NCBI GenBank assembly: GCA_025266875.1
Contig: JALLLT010000023.1
Coordinates: forward strand, 613,528 to 677,527
DNA length: 64,000 nucleotides
Direction of reading: 5' to 3'
Origin: Fennellomyces sp. T-0311
Taxonomy: Eukaryota > Mucoromycota > Mucoromycetes > Mucorales > Lichtheimiaceae
In this document: in pieces, positions 45,605 to 57,607 of the stretch
Numbering within the stretch: position 1 is the first letter of the stretch
How the letters are laid out: each line of letters starts with the position of its first letter
Program-made: the position numbers and the translations under genes
Notes under the pieces: generated by a model
Database searches by the model: none
Seen by the model: the letters and a program-made list of their open reading frames with translations, nothing else
What the model was told of the DNA's origin: nothing

Positions 45605-46018
45605 TGAGATAAGAGCGAAATAGTGAGTATCGAAAAGGGATGATAGAAGTCAACGAGACTCAGAAAACTATAGTTTATTGATGAAGAGTTCGCTCTATTT
45701 ATATTAAATGCTTATCATGGATGGGACTTCCTATTACCAATGTTATTCAAGGCCATATCATGATTATACCTGTATATCCATTACGTATGTCATGTTGGGT
45801 GTTATTGAGAAACGAGTGATGTCTATCGTTATGGAACCGGTCCATAACGGATAATGATAAGCTAAGTGATAGCTGTTGACACGCGTTCATGATAGCGTCT
45901 ATGACAATATGCCGGATATGGAAGATATGTCTGCATGAGTGAGTTTTACCAAAAAGGAAAGTGAGAGATAACCATTCCGAGATACTGATTAGTGATTATG
46001 TTCATGTTGGATACAACA
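45605..46018 (-). mobile_element. Solo LTR, family 2, left copy (inverted partner of 46437-46852)
   Basis: On the minus strand it runs from TGTTGTATCCAACATG to CTCTTATCTCA. It contains TATTTAATATAAATAGAGCG-type TATA sequence and CAATAAACTATAG. About 414 bp, closely similar over its whole length to the copy at 46437-46852 in opposite orientation. Confidence 0.85.
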
Positions 46019-46436
46019 CACGCTATACCATCTGGAACATAGAATTCCACCAAATATGAACGCCGCGGAAAAGGATGAGTTTGGGGGACCCAGTAGCAGC
46101 ACAGAAGCAGGAGAACTCTTCTCTCTATGCAGAGGAAGCTCTAAAAAGGTATATGTTAGTCGTTGCTTTTTTGCATATCGCTAAAACTATACCTTATCTT
46201 AACAATACCCTTGCACAATCCCTTGATGGCAGATGGTCAGGCAGGGTCCAGTCTTGGACCTAGTATAGCTTCTGGATTATGGCTACCAGCTGGTTCATTG
46301 AGGTCTTTTTCGCTCTCATCTCGGTCTGGTGGTGGGGCAGCAAGTCCGATGTCAAGTATCTGCTGCACTGCAAAGTGAATGACATGTCCAAACACGCAAT
46401 AAAATTCTTGGCGGTACAGAATTCCAATCTGCATTA

Positions 46437-46852
46437 TGTTGTATCCAACATGAACATAATCACTGATCAGTATCTCGGAACGGTTATCTCTCACTTTCCT
46501 TTTTGGTAAAACTCACTCATGCAGACATATCTTCCATATCCGGCATATTGTCATAGACGCTATCATGAACGCGTGTCAACAGCTATCACTTAGCTTATCA
46601 TTATCCGTTATGGACCGGCTCCATAACGATAGACATCACTCGTTTCTCAGTAACACCCCAACATGGCATACGTAATGGATATACAGGTATAATCACGATA
46701 TGACCTTGGATAACATCGGTAATAGGAAGTCCCATCCATGATAAGCATTTAATATAAATAGAGCGAACTCTTCATCAATAAACTACAGTTTCTGAGTCTC
46801 GTTGACTTCTAGTGTCCCTTTTCGATACTCGCTACTTCGCTCTTATCTAACA
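46437..46852 (+). mobile_element. Solo LTR, family 2, right copy
   Basis: Plus-strand LTR of 416 bp from TGTTGTATCC to CTTATCTAACA, with TATA (AATATAAATAGAGCG) and CAATAAACTACAG. The 5' ends of both copies face the 418-bp spacer 46019-46436, which has no recognisable coding content, so the pair is not a normal retroelement. The arrangement gives a long imperfect palindrome. Confidence 0.85.
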
Positions 46853-48114
46853 TTAAAACCGTTATTAGAAAATTTGTTACTAAGGATTATGTCAACGCTT
46901 ACCCATTCGCCATCACAAATGTTTCAAGATATTTGGCCATGCTCAGCATGTTGGACGCGTTATCGGTCATAATGGTAAACAGCTTATCGACGATGTCATA
47001 CTCTTTCAGCAATACTACATATGCATCCTTCAGGTTTTCACCAGTTGTTGTATCCCAGTGGTATCAGGAGGCAAATGAGTTGTACCTGGTGTAGCATGCA
47101 GTAGCTTAAGAATAGTCTATTTTCAATTTATGTTTCTCTCTCTCTTCTCCAGAATAAATCTCTCCTCTAAAGAGTCTCACGAATTAATTCGTCCACACAC
47201 ACACCTAACTACACCAAACACTTCACCAGTATGCGCACCATCGATTGGATGGAAGCTAATTATCAGCTCACGCGGTTCCCATGCGTCTGCATCGATCCCA
47301 TGCGCCGTAACACCAAGGAATTCTTCTTGGAAGGGACTGGTCTAGGCATCGATGGTAAACGAGATCTTGTCGACCTTTGCAAAAACGGCAGTGATTTGTT
47401 TAACTACTTCAATGTGTCGCTCGGCGAGCTAATTAGAGCAACTATGTTAATATTTCTTTATGATATAGAGTTGTCCATTACCTTTTGACCAATTGTATCG
47501 GCACTAGGGAGCTTGAACGCATGCAGGTTTGGGGCGCCTTGCACATGGTTCAGCAATGCCTAGAATTCTGGGCTCTTTACAATCGCCAATGGCAAGCAGG
47601 ATCGGACTAGGAGTCGCAAAATGTTGTTGATGAATTCATCCGGACTGAAGACTCGTGGGCGCTTCGCGTTATTCAACATCTTGTCCAGCGGTCTGAGTGT
47701 GGCGTTGCCATCGTTGACACCTCCAGAAACATTGTGCTTTCGCAGCAGATGTTTTTTGATCGTCGAGGTGTTTCCATCTTTTCCATGGACAGACTTGCCG
47801 CATCCAGGATAAAGGCAGTGCATCTTGTCACCTGCACGCTTACCCCAGTTGCCATGAGGAATCCAAGATCCTCCAGAACTCGACGACGCGTTGGACTCAA
47901 GGCTTGCAGGTTCCTCATCAACAATGACACTGTCAACGTCATCATCGAACGTTTCTTCATCGTTGATAAATGCTTACTGTATAGAAGGACCTGATAAGTA
48001 TCACAATCACTATCAAACCAAGAATGAGGTTACCTCTTGGGGAGTCAAGATCAACTCCTCTTCATCAAAGCGTTGGTTGGAGCTGGAGCTGGAGGATCCA
48101 GCGTTGAAGGACAT

Positions 48115-49856
48115 GGTTACAGTTAATGGAAGTGAAACTGGATAATGTATCACAAATGATGGTGTCTTTACTGGTAAGTGTCTCTCGTATTTATAGTAAC
48201 GATGAACGGATTGTACCGGAACCAGATACTCTTTCACAGGAACCAATCGGTTGCATCGTGTCATCGTGGATAATTGTTACTGTGCATTATGTTTAACGAA
48301 GCGGATGGATGCACTCTACAATAAATTCAAGTGGTTCTCATCAGTTTTTGCATTAATTTAAGCCTGGATCAAACATTATGAAACCAGGTACACCAATTGG
48401 ATGGATCATACCCTTTGTTTCAGTTATAGCAATGTGCGGTGAATGTTTATGCGGATTTTGACAGCAGATAAACTTGCAAGTCGTATCAAACAGTAACAAT
48501 AGGTAACGATGTCAGTACTTTACAACATATTAATCTCACTCAATAGCAGTACTACGAGCACGACCACCACACTTTTCAACAGCGACACACCAGATACTTC
48601 CAACACCAGCAGCAATAACTTTGCACCTAAAAGATCAGACCGTTATCCACATGCTTCCGGCACACCTTATTGCATGCGATTACATATGTAGATGACGGGC
48701 TTTTGATTTGCAAAGTACCACAGCAGATATGCTTTCTTTTTCGCTTTTAACATCATGCAACGACCCTCTTAAAATTTCACCACGATTGCGGTGGCAATAT
48801 GTTATGCCTGCTTCATCCAGTATTTGAGTAGGCCTTTCCAGTATACCCACTGCGTTATGTGCTCAAGCTACCAAACGCATGGAAGCCCATCACTATATGC
48901 GCCTCGAGCACATATTGTACGTACCGATTTTGCACATATAGTGATGGGCTTCTGGTTTTCAAAATAGCAAGGTAATGCATGTGATATGAACAGCGACACT
49001 CCTTTTTAATCCCCAACTCAACAATCCCGTTCAAAGCAGCATTAATTATGCGATGCTCCCAAACTTCGTCATAATTATTAATAATCCTGTCAGTTCCCTC
49101 AACCAGTGACCCTTTGTTTCAGATAGTTCCGGTTTCTCGTAATCACCACCAGGAACAGAAATAGTAATCCGCACAACATTACAATGTTTACTCCCTGCCC
49201 CATTTGGTTCCTCACGCCAGTTTCTTCTGTTATGAATCCGGCATTAACGACATACAGCATTGCACCTTTTCCTATGCCTTATTGCTGATATGACGTCGTC
49301 GCTATTGTGCTTTATGTAGACGTACTGAATTAGTACACAAACCAGAGCGGTTCGCACTCCACAAACTTACCAAACATATTGATATCAGAAACACCAATTA
49401 TGTCAACCTCATTTATGTTTCAGCCATAACAATACAAGGCAGCCATTTGCATTTTTCACTTGCGATACCATATGTATGCACAGTCGCCTCGTATAAACGC
49501 AAAAAAGGGCTCATCGCTGGTGCACGGCCGTCGAGTATCACATTGTATCTCGATGCTAGCGCACCAACGATGAGCCCTTTTCTGAAACTTTTCATTCTTA
49601 CACAAGATCAATAACTTGGTGACAGACCCTTAATTCCATCAATTAATTAATCAGCCACAACGCTTTTGTTTCTTGCTGATACAAAGTGCATCACCTTCAG
49701 CAATGCAGCCTCGGCCTTTCAACCTCATTTACATCTCCATTTTCAGCTACCAGCTTCTCATAATTACGAAGTGCGACATTTGCAACAATAAATAAGACAC
49801 ATCTTTTTAACGTACGCTAATGCCTTAAAATTCGGCATTTGTTTCTAATTCATACA
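48115..49856. other. Gene-poor region with two hairpin repeats
   Basis: No gene. Two strong inverted repeats lie here: 48882-48899 with 48935-48952 (perfect 18 bp) and 49503-49523 with 49561-49581 (20 of 21 pairs). Both resemble short MITE-like or hairpin elements. Open frames are short and unrecognised. Confidence 0.5.
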
Positions 49857-51204
49857 CTCCCACCCAAAAAGTCTTCAGAAAATTTTTGGATTCCGCTGCT
49901 ATGCAAATACATGCATGTTTTTCAAAGGCATTTCTTTAAGAGTATCATTATTAAAACTGCCAACTTCCACTAGAAAAAAAAATAATTGTATTTATGTTAA
50001 AAAGTTTAAAATGGGGTATTGACATACACTAATACTTTGTATGCTCTCCCTTGGCTTTAATGACAGCCTTGCAACGATCTGGCATACTACCCACGAGAGA
50101 CTCTGCCAGTTTAATGGTCAGTTTATCCCACTCTTCACAAAGTGCAGCCTTTAGCTCTTCTTTGGTCGAAATATGAGCTCGACGCTTTCTGATTTTCTTT
50201 TCTAAGGCATCCCATACATGCTCAATGGGATTTAAATCAGGGCTCTGGGCAGGCCAGAAGCTGAACCCTCTGATACCAGCTTCCTCCTTGTATCGCCTCG
50301 TATAGCCACCGGTATTGGCAGCTAGCGCCGTCTTCTTGGAAGATAAACTCTCGAACAGTATCTTCAGTGACTTTTTTAAGGTATGGGAGGAAGTGATTGA
50401 CGAGGCAGGTGGCATATGCTTTTTGATCTACATTGCCATCCATAAAGACCAATGGTCCGAAGCCTCCCACCCAAAAACAGCTCCATACCATGACCGATCC
50501 TTTGCCAAACTTGTACGTTGGAATGATATGGCGTTTTTCATATCGCTCCCCTTGTCGTCTGATGACGCGTGCCCCTCCATCATTGCCTCGTACTGTGAAT
50601 CTGGATTCATCAGACCAGATGACGTTGCTCCATTGATCCATGGACCAATTCTTGTGCATTTTGGTCCACGCAAGCCGTCGAGCTATCTGCTTACGCGTCA
50701 AAGCTGGATTTCGAGTTGGTCGACGAGAGCCAAAGCCGTCCCTCTTCAAATACTTGATCACCGTGTTTCTGGAGATCGTAATGCCTGCACTCTCAAGTGC
50801 TGCTTGGTGAAATAAATATGGCTCCATTGGGTTGCGTCTTGCACTAAGCCGGAGGGCAATTCGATTCGTCTTGTTCAGTTTTTCGAGTCGCCCACTTCTA
50901 GGCTTATTCCTGATAGTACCAGTTTTTTCCCACTTCTTGATGACACTATCGATGGTGTTGCGATTTATCCCGGTAATGGATGAAATCTCAAGGGATTCGG
51001 TATTAGCCAATTTCATTCCGATTATTTGATCTTTTTCTGCTTCTTTAAACTGTCGGCGCTTCTTAGAAATGTTGTTGGTAATATCGCGAAGGGTCATTGT
51101 GATGTAGAGTAAGAAAAGGGGTGGCAACATACATAAATGTAAAATATTTTGTTTTTATTTTGCTTCCAAATTTGGAACTTCCGAAGACTTTTTGGGTGGG
51201 AGTG
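49857..51204 (-). mobile_element. Tc1-like element (1348 bp) with TA target duplication
   Basis: Both ends begin CACTCCCACCCAAAAAGTC (left 49857, right 51204 in inverse), extend through TTC(A/C)GA, and are flanked by TA (49855-49856, 51205-51206). Size, TIR style and TA target are typical of Tc1/mariner. It encodes one transposase on the minus strand. Confidence 0.95.
50029..51097 (-). pseudogene. Tc1-like transposase with a single frameshift
   Basis: Start MTLRDITNNISKKRR at 51097. An N-terminal paired helix-turn-helix (ISSITGINRNTIDSVIKKW and the following RSGRLEKLNKT) precedes the DD34E core: VIWSDESRFTV (first Asp), FIFQEDGASC (second Asp) and WPAQSPDLNPIEHVW (Glu). The frame breaks just after the second Asp motif, near 50309-50313, where one extra base shifts the reading; the rest continues in the neighbouring frame to 50029. 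All three catalytic residues remain. One base change is the only visible defect, so the copy is young. Confidence 0.92.
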
Positions 51205-51891
51205 TATTCATTTCACACCAACACATATCTGTTTCACACTGGCATATATCCATTTTTCATCAATACCATAATTTTCATATTTGAGTGCTGTCCTGGAGAG
51301 CGTAATTCCCCAAAAAATTACTTCTTTCGCTGATTGTACCAAGTCATTGCATCTATTCTTCTCGGGTCGGGTATCGGGTACGGGCCTTCGGGTCTTACGG
51401 GTCTTTTACGGGTACGGGTCGACTTCTTCAAAGTCGGGTACAGGTCAGCCGATACCCGACTCGATACCCGAAATGCGATACCCTACTTCAGTGACATGAT
51501 CAAGTGCGGCAACAGATCCATGAAGGCTAAACATCTTGCTACGGCGCTCAAATTGGAGGAAGAGGTTGATTCACTTGCACCTTTTCGATACTATGTCGGC
51601 CATTGGGCGGCCCTTAGTTGTCTTAGAAAGCATTGGCAAAACGTTGAACAGGGTAACACCAGAAAAGCTAGCACGAAAGCCATGCCATATCACTGAAGGT
51701 AACTGCTGTGTTTTAGGAATGAACAAATTCATACGCTAAACATGTACTAGAGCCAGAAATTCTCTCTCATGTGAAGTACCATGAAGATTCGCAAAGGTTT
51801 TTATTCCTCATACACATCTGTATTTTCTGACCGTGAAGCCGTAGCTCTCCTGGCATCGAAACTACGACTAAAGAGAGCCAAGTATTTCATA
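51205..51891. other. GGGT-rich repeat cluster and unknown sequence
   Basis: At 51361-51482 there is a cluster of CGGGT(A)/TACCCG motifs, first direct then inverse, similar in style to hAT subterminal repeats. Following plus-strand frames (to about 51700) have no known family. Confidence 0.5.
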
Positions 51892-52460
51892 ACTACAATG
51901 TGGACGAAGCAGCAGGTGGTGTTAACAACAGCACAAGGGACGACGACGAGTCAAGTAGCCAAGATAGTACAGGCGATGATGATGTGGCGTCAATCAGAAG
52001 CAGCAGTAGCACCGAAGACGGTGATATAAACAGCAGTGAGTCTAGCTGTACTGATGAAGAGCAGGAGGCTTTTCGCCCAATCTCATATGAAGAACTCGTG
52101 CCTGATTTCCAGCGTGTCATGGACGAAGCGGGTAGTGAACAGTTTCCAAGACAGGTACGTGGAGGAGTATAAAATAGAGTAGGCATCACTCATGATAGTG
52201 TCGCTGACTAGGGCATTTTGGAAAATAAACGCCGTGACCTTAGGGCGCAGGAGAAGGAAAATGAGGTTGAAGCAACCAAACAGAACAGAAAAAAAAGAAC
52301 ACCAGCCTTGCAAACTCGCGACGAAAGAAATAAGTACTGGAACCGATTGAAAATGCCAAGTTGTGTTCGACAATTGCAAACGGATCAAAGTCAAATACTC
52401 CTGCTACATCACGCCGATCTATATCACGCTTATGTAAGAAATGTTAACGAAGTAGTTTAG
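51892..52460 (+). CDS. Hypothetical acidic protein, two exons seen
   Basis: Tentative. Exon A to about 52154 codes a Ser/Asp/Glu-rich stretch (DDDESSSQDSTGDDD), then FRPISYEELVPDFQRVMDEA. A normal donor (GTACGTGG) and acceptor (GACTAG) join it to exon B (52212-52460), with a basic EKENEVEATKQNRKKR region and SQILLLHHADLYHAYVRN. The 5' end is unclear because upstream frames contain stops. No known family; it may be a remnant of a transposon accessory gene. Confidence 0.35.
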
Positions 52461-54660
52461 GTAGTCTTCCAACAATGTAAATAAATAAAATCACTCTTAG
52501 TCATGCGTTGTATATGAACAATAACTGTTTTACTCTAGTCAAGTAATAACGTGAGCGCAGTATAGCACCAGATAATCTACTATTACTATAGAAACACGGG
52601 AAATCACTGGTAGTCCCTACATATCTCCAAGACACTGCAAAGTCCTGAAATTGTCAAGAAAAGGCTTTTCCCGTGATTTGGTCCTTCCAGTTCCTTGCAG
52701 TGTTTTGCGGTGATAGAATTTCCCTTAGTGTATGTGACTAAGAGTGTCTTTAAATATTGCAAGAAAATGGTTTTGACCGTTTGCATGAGTTTTTTAAGCG
52801 TTTTTATGGCAACGTAGAGCGTGTTGCTGTTAATCCAGACTAATACCAAGAAATTCACTTGTATTGAGGACATATGACTCGGCACCTTTTTTTATAATGG
52901 CTGCCGTCTTGTGCATTAACTTGTGTTCTCTGCTTTCCCAGATCTTGACTATAAGTCAACCACAGCCTACTCCATTGGCAAACATTAACCATGTGGTGAA
53001 ACAACCGCAGATGATAATAATAGAAGATATTTCCTATCAGATAACACATATCGGTTCAACACCATCACAAAGTGTACTTACATAGTAACTTGTCTACACG
53101 GATTAAAGATTACACCGTATGAACGAATGGGATAAACTGAACAGGACATGAAATTGACTCCAATATAGCAATGCGGGTCATTACACTGCATTGCAGATGT
53201 CAAAGTCGTTCCCAGATACGCATGATCGGAACAAAGGAAAGGATCCTATACGTCTTCCATCCATTCAGGCAATTCTGAAGACGAAACACTATCTAAACTG
53301 CCATCGCTGATTCAGTAAAGCATATCCGAAACTTCAAAGGTGCTTTTATGAGTCTCCTTTCATTCTTTGTACCGTTGATTCACTTCAAAACAAACACAGG
53401 ATGCTTAAAATATAGCTCAAAAAAGTATTATTGTAGTTGCGCATGACATAGTTTAATATTCTCTTGGGCCTTGGAAGTAAGAAATTCCAGTGCCTCAATG
53501 TCGTGAAATACTTCAAAACGCAAGATTAACAAGAGAACGCATCTAGCGAAATACTTAGCAGCCTCTGATCAAAATGGTCGAGATTTGAATGCCACAATTG
53601 AACGTGTTAGAACGCGACTAAAGAAGAATCGGGCTAAGTCTAGTCACATAGGAGTCGAACTTATGAGTAAGTAGCTTACGGGTACCTCACGTTCAAAGCA
53701 CTGACCTTTCTTTTTTAAAGCTACATTTATTCATTTGAACGTCGTTCTGGGGGTGACGGCAACGGTCATTCCCTACTTCCCGAGACGATACTTCTGACTA
53801 TTACAATTACGGAAGCGGGTCAATAATGGAGCAAGGAAGCCCAAGTCCAGCCAGCAAACCCTAGTCCAACAATATATACAAGCCTGCTGCATCCAATAAT
53901 CTTAAATCTAAGCTTATTTACAAGCTCACTCCCTTCAATCCAGCTTTTAACACTGCAGATGGTAAACGAAAAAAGCCAAATAGTACAAAGTCTCGACAAC
54001 AGCCATAAAAAACGTGTAATAGTGAAAAATAGTTGTTTATACGCAGCAAGCATTTCTTTTGTCACAACGGCAATACTTATATAAAAATGGGCACGTCAGC
54101 TGTTTCGCTTTGCTCGAACTGAGCGAGCTCCTATGCTGCGCTTCGGGTCATTCAACGGTGAGTCTACTCGGCCGTCTTAAATGCTATATTACACCTGTAC
54201 ACTAAACCCTACCACTATACCCTAGCAACCGTAACACTAAGTATATGACGTACAAATATTTATATTATTGCTTAGACACAAACGCTCGCTGAAATAAGTT
54301 TGTGAAATTCATTATATAAGAGTATTGGTATAGTAATTCCGCGTATCTTGGCATCGCCTTTGTTAGCGTTTGCTATGCCGGTCTGATGGGTGAGCAGTAC
54401 CTGAGTGTATCCACCTTGGATGGAGTACAAAGACTCAGATATATATACCCCATGACTCCTCTACCGTTCTGGTATCGGCAAGCTCAAACAGAAGGCAGGT
54501 AGACGTCTGTAATAAATATGATCATTACCTATGAGCCGCTAATATTTATCGTAAACTTACATATCTGCCCAATGTAGCATGGGCTTCCTGTACCTATGCT
54601 GAGGTACCATGCGTTCAGTCCATTCATTCTATGGTTAGAAAATAAGTTAGCATATTTGCT
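52461..54660. repeat. Gene-poor region containing the second copy of a dispersed repeat
   Basis: About 52920-53375 is an inverse copy of 35925-36700 without the solo LTR found there; CTATC at about 53292 is the empty target site. Other parts (53400-54660) show no recognisable gene. A cluster of short direct repeats of unknown nature is absent. Confidence 0.6.
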
Positions 54661-55200
54661 TTAAATATATAGGAAGTATAAATCTTTCTTTTGCCTTACG
54701 GAATGATGCTCAACACATTGTTGCAAGTGGTATCCGCTATCGACGAATATCATCGATATGCAAGGAAGAAGAGATTCATAAGCCAGGATTTTGATTGGCA
54801 CCCAAGTATTTGTTGCCCCTTGTCTTTTTTGCTGAACTCTCAATACTCATTCGAAGTCGGAGCACTACTAACTTCCAACAATATCAGCGCGTCTATTAAC
54901 TTGCTGCTCAGCAGTGTCATAGATGTAAATCTCCGTGAAACTGGGAGGGCCGTTTCCTTCAGGCACCAATGGACTAATTCGGTGGTATATGCCATCTTGG
55001 ATGTGAAACGCATATGCTCCATCGCGAGCATTGATATAGTTATGATCGACCGTGGCACCCAAAGACGCAATCAGAAATGCAGTGTTGTACATGCAAATGT
55101 TATAAAAGAATAATTTCTCATTAGCCCAGAGTCATCCAGCAAGTTAAGAAGAAGTTGAGGTGGGGCAGGGATGGAAGGAAGGTCGACAATACCATAGCAG
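54661..55200 (-). pseudogene. Helitron helicase N-terminal fragment
   Basis: Minus strand. PPQLLLNLLDDSG (about 55180-55140) is followed in a neighbouring frame by the Helitron_like_N core: YNTAFLIASLGATVDHNY, DGAYAFHIQDGIYHRISPLV and FTEIYIYDTAEQQVNRR. Such a block, with IYHRI-x-PL-x-P and IYDT, is diagnostic of the N-terminal region of Helitron Rep/helicase proteins. Stops and frame changes follow, and no Rep nuclease or helicase domain is present nearby. A small fragment of a rolling-circle transposon. Confidence 0.8.
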
Positions 55201-57607
55201 AAGCAGATTTGGTAGGCTCGACCTATTTCTTCACTCACATGGCTATCTTCCCAGGGCCAAACACGCGCAACACACGCATCACGCTGGGCATCCGTTACCG
55301 GCAAAACATGTCTTTGATAGTGAGCCGATTCCTTATCATCGACAACATTGGCGCCAGCGACACAGTCGACAGCAAGCTGGCTATGATAAGCCGCAAGTGG
55401 TTGAGGTATCCTGCGAGGATGGCAGCCACTTTGAGCGTGTTTATAACGTTCTAGAGGGGAATACATGGTCTTCCACGTGCTACTTCTACGGAATGCTTAC
55501 TTCGATGAGTCCAATTAAATTTTTTTTTTTCACGTTCGCATTCGAGGTATTTGAGCGATGAGTAGATCTCACAATATTGATTCCAACATTCTAGTCCAAG
55601 TTTTCGGTAGCAGCGTTCTCAAGAAAGTTTTCACTCATGATAGAGGTGGTTTAAAGGATTCTTTGAAAGGCTTTCAACACAGAGAGCCAGGGTATAAAAA
55701 ATAACGGTGCCTGTATTCCAAATAAGGAAGGAGATTTATGATGAATTTTCTGGAGTTTACTATTATAATATAGATAGATAGATAGATAAGTATTATATGA
55801 GCTACACAACACACCCTGCTGGTTTTGCTACCATAACTTCGACTTATCTCTGAACACACTGATCCTCAAAAATGCCAGATTCCCGGTATTAGTCGTGACA
55901 AAGGTTTAGTCGTGGTACGTAGTGAATTAGCCGTTGCAAAATTCCTTGTAGCGGTTGGATAGACACTTTAGACAACACTTCTGAAATAAGTGCATCCTTC
56001 AATTCAAAGAATAATAAGCCCGTATAGCCACAGCCACCTGTCAAAGAATATTGAATTTACTTACTTCTCCTTCTTAATACCTTGTTACCGATAACAAAGA
56101 CACATCGCTCAACAAACCATGATGGGTAGTGGACAACCCATTGTATTCAATTACATAATAACTATCGGCCATTCAGGTAACCTTACTATAGAACATCAAA
56201 GGTAACAATGTAAATGACCAGTTCCACACGAGCCGGCCTTTTTTCAGTTAAAGTAAGTTTTTTTCAGGCATGACGACTATGATTTAATTTTATACTGTGC
56301 TTTTTTTCACCGTAAGGAAGAGACCATGTGCCTATAGTCGCAAATCAATGACCTTTCCAATAAAAATAATAACGTTTGAATTAGATAAAGAGTCACAGGG
56401 ATTTAATATTCTGAACAGCACACCAGTAGTGGGTAGTGGGGTCACGGTTCAGTAATAATGTCAACACTCAGAGGCATATGACGATAACTGTAAGAATGAC
56501 TATAAACAGTGGATTAACGCATATAGAACAGGTAACAATCGGGAATTCGAAAATGTACAAGAACAAAAGACGTATAAGCAGCCCAGCGGCTGGGAATGAA
56601 CCTCACGCAGTGATATTCACATGGGTGGCGTGCTGATCATTAACATCAAGATACAAGATGATGACAATAACAAGCAATTGCTGATGAGAAAACTGATATA
56701 GTCATGATCAGCACTCTATCGCAGGCCGATAACAGTTGGATCAGACAAATCTATCTATAATCGGACGATGACAGACTGGTTTCAGAAGTGAATGACAACT
56801 GCTACCATAGTGCTTCAGGGTTTACTTCCGCATGTCAGCACGCCGTTTGATCAGCTCAGTTGTGCGTTAAAATAATGCGCAAAGTTATTTTCTGTGGAAT
56901 GGCATAATTATACTGACGAGGAGGGTGGTGTAATAAACTGATACGGTATAAGATGAAGTTGCCTTTGAACTAGTAATTAACTTGACCAATCATCCGTGGT
57001 TTGCGCAGAGTTGACTGCCTTTAGTGTCGCTGCCAGCTGAGATCCATGCATAAAACCTGTCAGGTCTATACAATGTTTTTTATAAAGAAAAGCATTACAC
57101 AGAAGCAACTGTTCACAATACCGCTGTGGCTTTAAGTAAGCGATGGTAAACTGTTGTCACAGTAATGGTATAAAAATATACGGCTACCAAATGTTGTTAG
57201 ACGTAACGAGAAATCAAACTATATTTTCATTCAAACCACATAATGATCTTGAAGCACACCATTGTCAAAAGAGATTGGAGTATACAGCGGGCTGTTGGAT
57301 ATAAGAATGGAACTAATGATATATCATTCACACAATGACGTGTTGTCATAATTAACACATTGTGTGGGCTTGAACTGTTTCATTTAAAAACGCTTCTTCG
57401 CTTTTAAGAAACACTTTTCACTTTTACAACACTTTTCACTTTGCAACGCCTTTCACTTTTATAACACTTTTCACTTTCGCCACACTTTTCAACGACTCTC
57501 ATACCCTTTTCGAATAAGCTTCAGGTACTACTGGCAACAGAATGGAAGAAAAATAGCAAGAGCTAATATATTTCTCTAATTTTTATATCAGATCTTTAAT
57601 TTTTGCT
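55201..57607. other. Gene-poor region; tandem repeat before the next gene
   Basis: No gene recognised. A (TAGA) microsatellite lies at about 55772-55789. Short plus-strand frames (for example 56436-56636) have no family. The final 200 bp form the promoter of the large ORF and include a tandem repeat at 57409-57491. Confidence 0.45.
57409..57491 (+). repeat. Tandem repeat of about 18 bp, 4-5 copies
   Basis: The unit is close to ACACTTTTCACTTTTA, repeated four to five times with small differences, about 115-200 bp before the ATG at 57608. Its position suggests promoter sequence, but function is unknown. Confidence 0.7.

Larger units (their letters stand above)
45250..48114 (-). pseudogene. Decayed hAT transposase with BED finger, interrupted by an inverted LTR pair
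   Basis: Minus strand. The start MSFNAGSSSSSSNQRF is at 48114. After an intron, a BED-type zinc finger (KMHCLYPGCGKSVHG ... KKHLLRKH) is at about 47823-47700. A hAT core at about 47480-47230 contains KISFTIDA-stop-TSPFQ (the Trp codon of the conserved DAWTS is now TAG). It is followed by TGENLKDAYVVLLKEYDIVD and FTIMTDNASNM (about 47060-46930), and a later segment at about 45600-45260 (KNEDWQYLEQVASLLGKF then a stop). Two LTRs are inserted between the last two parts. Several stops mean it is dead. Family is confident from the TDNASN motif, BED finger and order. Confidence 0.82.

Noticed and set aside
54868..55113. Plus-strand open frame of 140 residues
   Set aside because: The minus strand of the same segment encodes the recognisable Helitron block, so the plus frame is a shadow.
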